A stretch of DNA of 64,000 bases, from contig CAWBZG010000002.1 in assembly GCA_963793245.1 (NCBI GenBank), positions 806,001-870,000 on the forward strand, given 5' to 3'. The notes beneath the pieces are model-generated. The model had not been told where the DNA came from, did no database searches, and was given only the letters and a program-made list of their open reading frames with translations. This document shows positions 61,732 through 64,000 of the stretch, piece by piece; position 1 is the first letter of the stretch, and each line of letters opens with the position of its first letter. This DNA is from CAXBBB01 sp963793245 (GTDB lineage: Bacteria; Bacteroidota; Rhodothermia; Rhodothermales; BA12). Both the position numbers and the translations under genes were made by a program.

Positions 61732-62943
61732 ATGTCTCATTTCCCGCCCATCGACGAACAACTGGCTCTGATCCGCCGAGGCGCAGAGGAGATCCTGCCT
61801 GAGTCTGAGCTGCGCGCCAAGTTGGAGCGTGCCGAAAAGACCGGGACGCCGCTGCGTGTCAAGCTGGGCTGCGATCCGTCGCGCCCCGATCTGCATATCG
61901 GCCACGCGGTTGTGTTGCGGAAGCTGCGTCAGTTTCAGGACTTGGGGCACCAAGCCGTCCTCATCGTCGGCGACTTCACGGCGATGATCGGCGATCCGAC
62001 GGGCAAGAGCAAGACGCGCCCCGCGCTGACGCTCGAAGAGAGCCGCGCCAACGGGCAGAGCTATTGGGATCAAGCGGGGCAGATTCTCGACCTCGACAGA
62101 GCCGAAGTCGTCCACAACTCGGACTGGCTGGGCGAGATGTCGTTTGCCGATGTGATCGGGCTGGCAGGCAAGTACACCGTCGCCCGTATGCTCGAACGCG
62201 ACGATTTCTCCAAGCGCTACGCAGGTGGCGAGCCGATCTCGCTGCACGAATTTCTGTATCCGCTGGCTCAGGCGCAGGACTCGGTCGCGATCCGGTCGGA
62301 CGTCGAACTGGGCGGGACCGACCAGAAGTTCAACCTGCTCGTCGGGCGCGAAATCCAGAGTCGCAACGGGATGGAGGCGCAGGTCTGCCTGACGATGCCG
62401 CTGCTCGAAGGGACGGACGGCGTCGAGAAAATGTCCAAGTCGCTCGACAACTACATCGGCCTGACCGATAGCGCGAACGACATGTACGGCAAAACGCTGT
62501 CGATTCCCGACGAGATGATCGAGCGCTACCACGTTCTGGCTGCCGATACGCCCGACGGCGAGATGGAAGCTGTCCGCGCGTTCGTCGCCAGCGATCCGCG
62601 CAACGCCAAGCACGATCTGGCGCATCGTCTGACGGCGCTGTATCACGGCAAAGACGGCGCCGATGGTGCCCGCGCGCACTTTGAACGGACGGTCGTTCAG
62701 GGCAACGCGCCCAAAGAAATGGAAGACCTCGCCGTATCCGAGCCGACCGGATTGCTCACGCTGATTCGCGAAGCTGGATTCGCATCGTCGAATGGCGAGG
62801 CCCGTCGCTTTGTACAGCAGGGTGCGGTGTCGTTGGACGGCGAGAAGGTCGACGATCCGGCTATGGACGTGGCGGTTCCTGCGGGCGAGGGCGTCGTGAT
62901 GCAGGTGGGCAAGAGGCGGTTCGTCCGGCTCACGAACGGCTGA
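61732..62943 (+). CDS. tyrS: Tyrosyl-tRNA synthetase
   Basis: 403 residues, standard length. Charges tRNA-Tyr. Class I signature HIGHA near residue 57 and KMSKS near 234, PLRVKLGCDPSRPDLHIGHAV, VELGGTDQKFNLLVGREI, MPLLEGTDGVEKM, then a C-terminal S4 RNA-binding domain (FASSNGEARRFVQQGAVSLDGEKV). ATG after ATCTCCCACCC. The 106-base gap after smpB contains an AT-rich hairpin (61675-61692) that may be its promoter region. Confidence 0.96.
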   Translation: MSHFPPIDEQLALIRRGAEEILPESELRAKLERAEKTGTPLRVKLGCDPSRPDLHIGHAVVLRKLRQFQDLGHQAVLIVGDFTAMIGDPTGKSKTRPALTLEESRANGQSYWDQAGQILDLDRAEVVHNSDWLGEMSFADVIGLAGKYTVARMLERDDFSKRYAGGEPISLHEFLYPLAQAQDSVAIRSDVELGGTDQKFNLLVGREIQSRNGMEAQVCLTMPLLEGTDGVEKMSKSLDNYIGLTDSANDMYGKTLSIPDEMIERYHVLAADTPDGEMEAVRAFVASDPRNAKHDLAHRLTALYHGKDGADGARAHFERTVVQGNAPKEMEDLAVSEPTGLLTLIREAGFASSNGEARRFVQQGAVSLDGEKVDDPAMDVAVPAGEGVVMQVGKRRFVRLTNG

Positions 62944-63039
62944 CCGGCAGAGTGTCACCTTTCGGATCGAAACAGGCGAAATAGTGCGCTTGGTGCGTTA
63001 TCGTGGATAGCTTGCATTGCTTTCCCAGCCTCTACGCGC

Positions 63040-64000
63040 GTGACTCGTTTCCAACCGTTTTTCGGTCTCTTCCTGCTCTTTCTCGCTCTGCCTGCGAGTG
63101 CTCAAACGCTCGAACCGGCGCGCGATGCATTCCGCGCGGGTGATTATTCGCAGTCGGTTCGGCTGGCGGAGCAACTGATCGTCGCACACCCCGACTCAGC
63201 CGCCGCTCACTACCTGCTCGCTCGGATTTACACCGAGACGCCACTCGAAAACAGAGGTAAGGCCGTCGATGCGCTCAAAGCAGCGCTCAAGCTGGAACCA
63301 GAGAACGTCGAGTTTCTGACTGCCGCGCTCGTGCAGCGGCGCGTCGACCGGGCGACGTATATCCAGGAGATCATCGCCGAGACGGAGCGAATCGAGTTGG
63401 CGAAGAAGCTGCTCAAGCTCGACCCGGACAATGGAGTTGCCCACGAGGAGTTGGGCGCCGTCGCCATTCGCGATTTTTGGCGCTACCGGAATGCTCTCAT
63501 GTTTCCCAAGCTCACGTTTCAGCAGGGCATCGAAAGCTCGAACATTGGGACCGGAATAGAAGCGCCGGGCGAAGAAGTCGAACTGTCGCCGACGGCTGAG
63601 GTCGACGGTCTGGATCCGTTCGCTTCTGCGTTTGGAGTCGACAACGTGTTCATCGCGGATCAGTTTGACCTGGCTAGCATCGAAGCGCAGGGTGTTCCTG
63701 CCGTACGGTTCACGGAGCGCGCGGGTCGAGCCTATCGCACGGCCATTGGTCACCTCGACGCGGCTGTAGCTGCCGACCCGAGACGTCGCAGCGTCTACGA
63801 CCAGCTCATGCGCGTGTACTCAATCCAAGGCGACTGGAACGCCGCGCTCGAACGGCTGTCGACGATGTACGTCCACTTTCCCGAGGATCCGCAGACGTGG
63901 TATTACCTCGGACTCGCGCACCACAAGCTGGGCAACGGCGCCGCGGCAGACCAAGCGTTCCAGCGTGCGCTTCGGCTGTCTGAGCCAGAAGAAGCCGATG
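63040..64000 (+). CDS. Secreted TPR protein (runs off the window)
   Basis: At least 320 residues, open at the window end. GTG 63040, signal peptide ending at LALPASAQ (about residue 22), then TPR-like repeats: ARDAFRAGDYSQSVRLAEQL, AAHYLLARIYTE, KAVDALKAALKLEPENVEF, KKLLKLDPDNGVAHEELGAVA and, near the end, WNAALERLSTMYVHFPEDPQTWYYLGLAHHKLGNGAAADQAF. Middle section is not clearly repetitive. A periplasmic or surface scaffold role is likely. Starts 97 bases after tyrS. Confidence 0.82.
   Translation, partial: MTRFQPFFGLFLLFLALPASAQTLEPARDAFRAGDYSQSVRLAEQLIVAHPDSAAAHYLLARIYTETPLENRGKAVDALKAALKLEPENVEFLTAALVQRRVDRATYIQEIIAETERIELAKKLLKLDPDNGVAHEELGAVAIRDFWRYRNALMFPKLTFQQGIESSNIGTGIEAPGEEVELSPTAEVDGLDPFASAFGVDNVFIADQFDLASIEAQGVPAVRFTERAGRAYRTAIGHLDAAVAADPRRRSVYDQLMRVYSIQGDWNAALERLSTMYVHFPEDPQTWYYLGLAHHKLGNGAAADQAFQRALRLSEPEEAD

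Overview
The window is high-GC, gene-dense chromosomal DNA of a Bacteroidota/Rhodothermota-type bacterium, most like the Rhodothermia (Salinibacter/Rubrivirga-like relatives). This is inferred from gene content: TonB-dependent receptors followed by DUF4249 lipoproteins, a DUF3276/PUR protein, the DUF3822-rsmD-coaD order, a 30-residue AURKAIP1/COX24-type basic protein, class II DAHP synthase, an M32 carboxypeptidase, and starts that rarely carry a Shine-Dalgarno sequence. No phage, insertion sequence, CRISPR array or rRNA gene was seen. It reads as core chromosome with a few regulatory and surface genes.

Layout. 1-3.1 kb: histidine genes (hisD, partial hisC), a Gly/Arg-rich PUR protein, TM2 and DUF2752 membrane proteins. 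3.1-7.4 kb: TonB receptor with two tandem DUF4249 lipoproteins. 7.4-14.1 kb: xthA, pyrC, aspartate-type aminotransferase, coaD, rsmD, DUF3822 and a membrane-anchored protein, all on the minus strand. 14.2-21.2 kb, plus strand: pdxJ, era, an ABC exporter-like pair with a CrtC/AttH-like protein and an HsdR-N-like nuclease-fold protein. 21.2-26.9 kb, minus: GH13 amylase lipoprotein, rpmA/rplU, class II DAHP synthase, M32 peptidase. 27-31.6 kb: tRNA-Thr, rlmB, tmRNA, small ribosomal-type protein, yaaA-udk. 31.6-34.7 kb: coaX-birA, TPR protein, lipoprotein. 34.8-42 kb: TPP riboswitch with its TonB receptor, Nei/Fpg glycosylase coupled to an ATP-dependent DNA ligase, ferrochelatase-like protein, methyltransferase. 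42-52.7 kb: LOV-domain hybrid kinase, phoH, dapF, hpt, a second hybrid kinase, HD hydrolase, deacetylase, lipase, phosphatidate/dolichol-kinase-like protein. 52.8-64 kb: PrsW-like protein, YjbR, RluA, PspC, MTHFS, ffh-rpsP-rimM-trmD-rplS, MqnA-like protein, smpB, tyrS and a partial TPR protein.

Genes that work together: ffh-rpsP-rimM-trmD-rplS (translation and targeting); tmRNA with smpB (ribosome rescue, encoded 32 kb apart); Nei, DNA ligase and XthA (base excision repair); the TPP riboswitch with its receptor (thiamin uptake); coaD and coaX (coenzyme A); rlmB, rsmD, rluA and trmD (RNA modification).

Data quality: eight genes, several of them normally essential (smpB, coaX, DAHP synthase), are each split by one single-base frameshift. 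Seven carry a net extra base, and five are exactly repaired by shortening a three-base G or C run to two. I read these mainly as sequencing or assembly errors and annotate each as one gene. Only three gaps exceed 300 bases (8216-8676, 24992-25376, 29233-29625). The first two hold copies of a composite dispersed repeat; the third holds a minus-strand terminator and a likely promoter.
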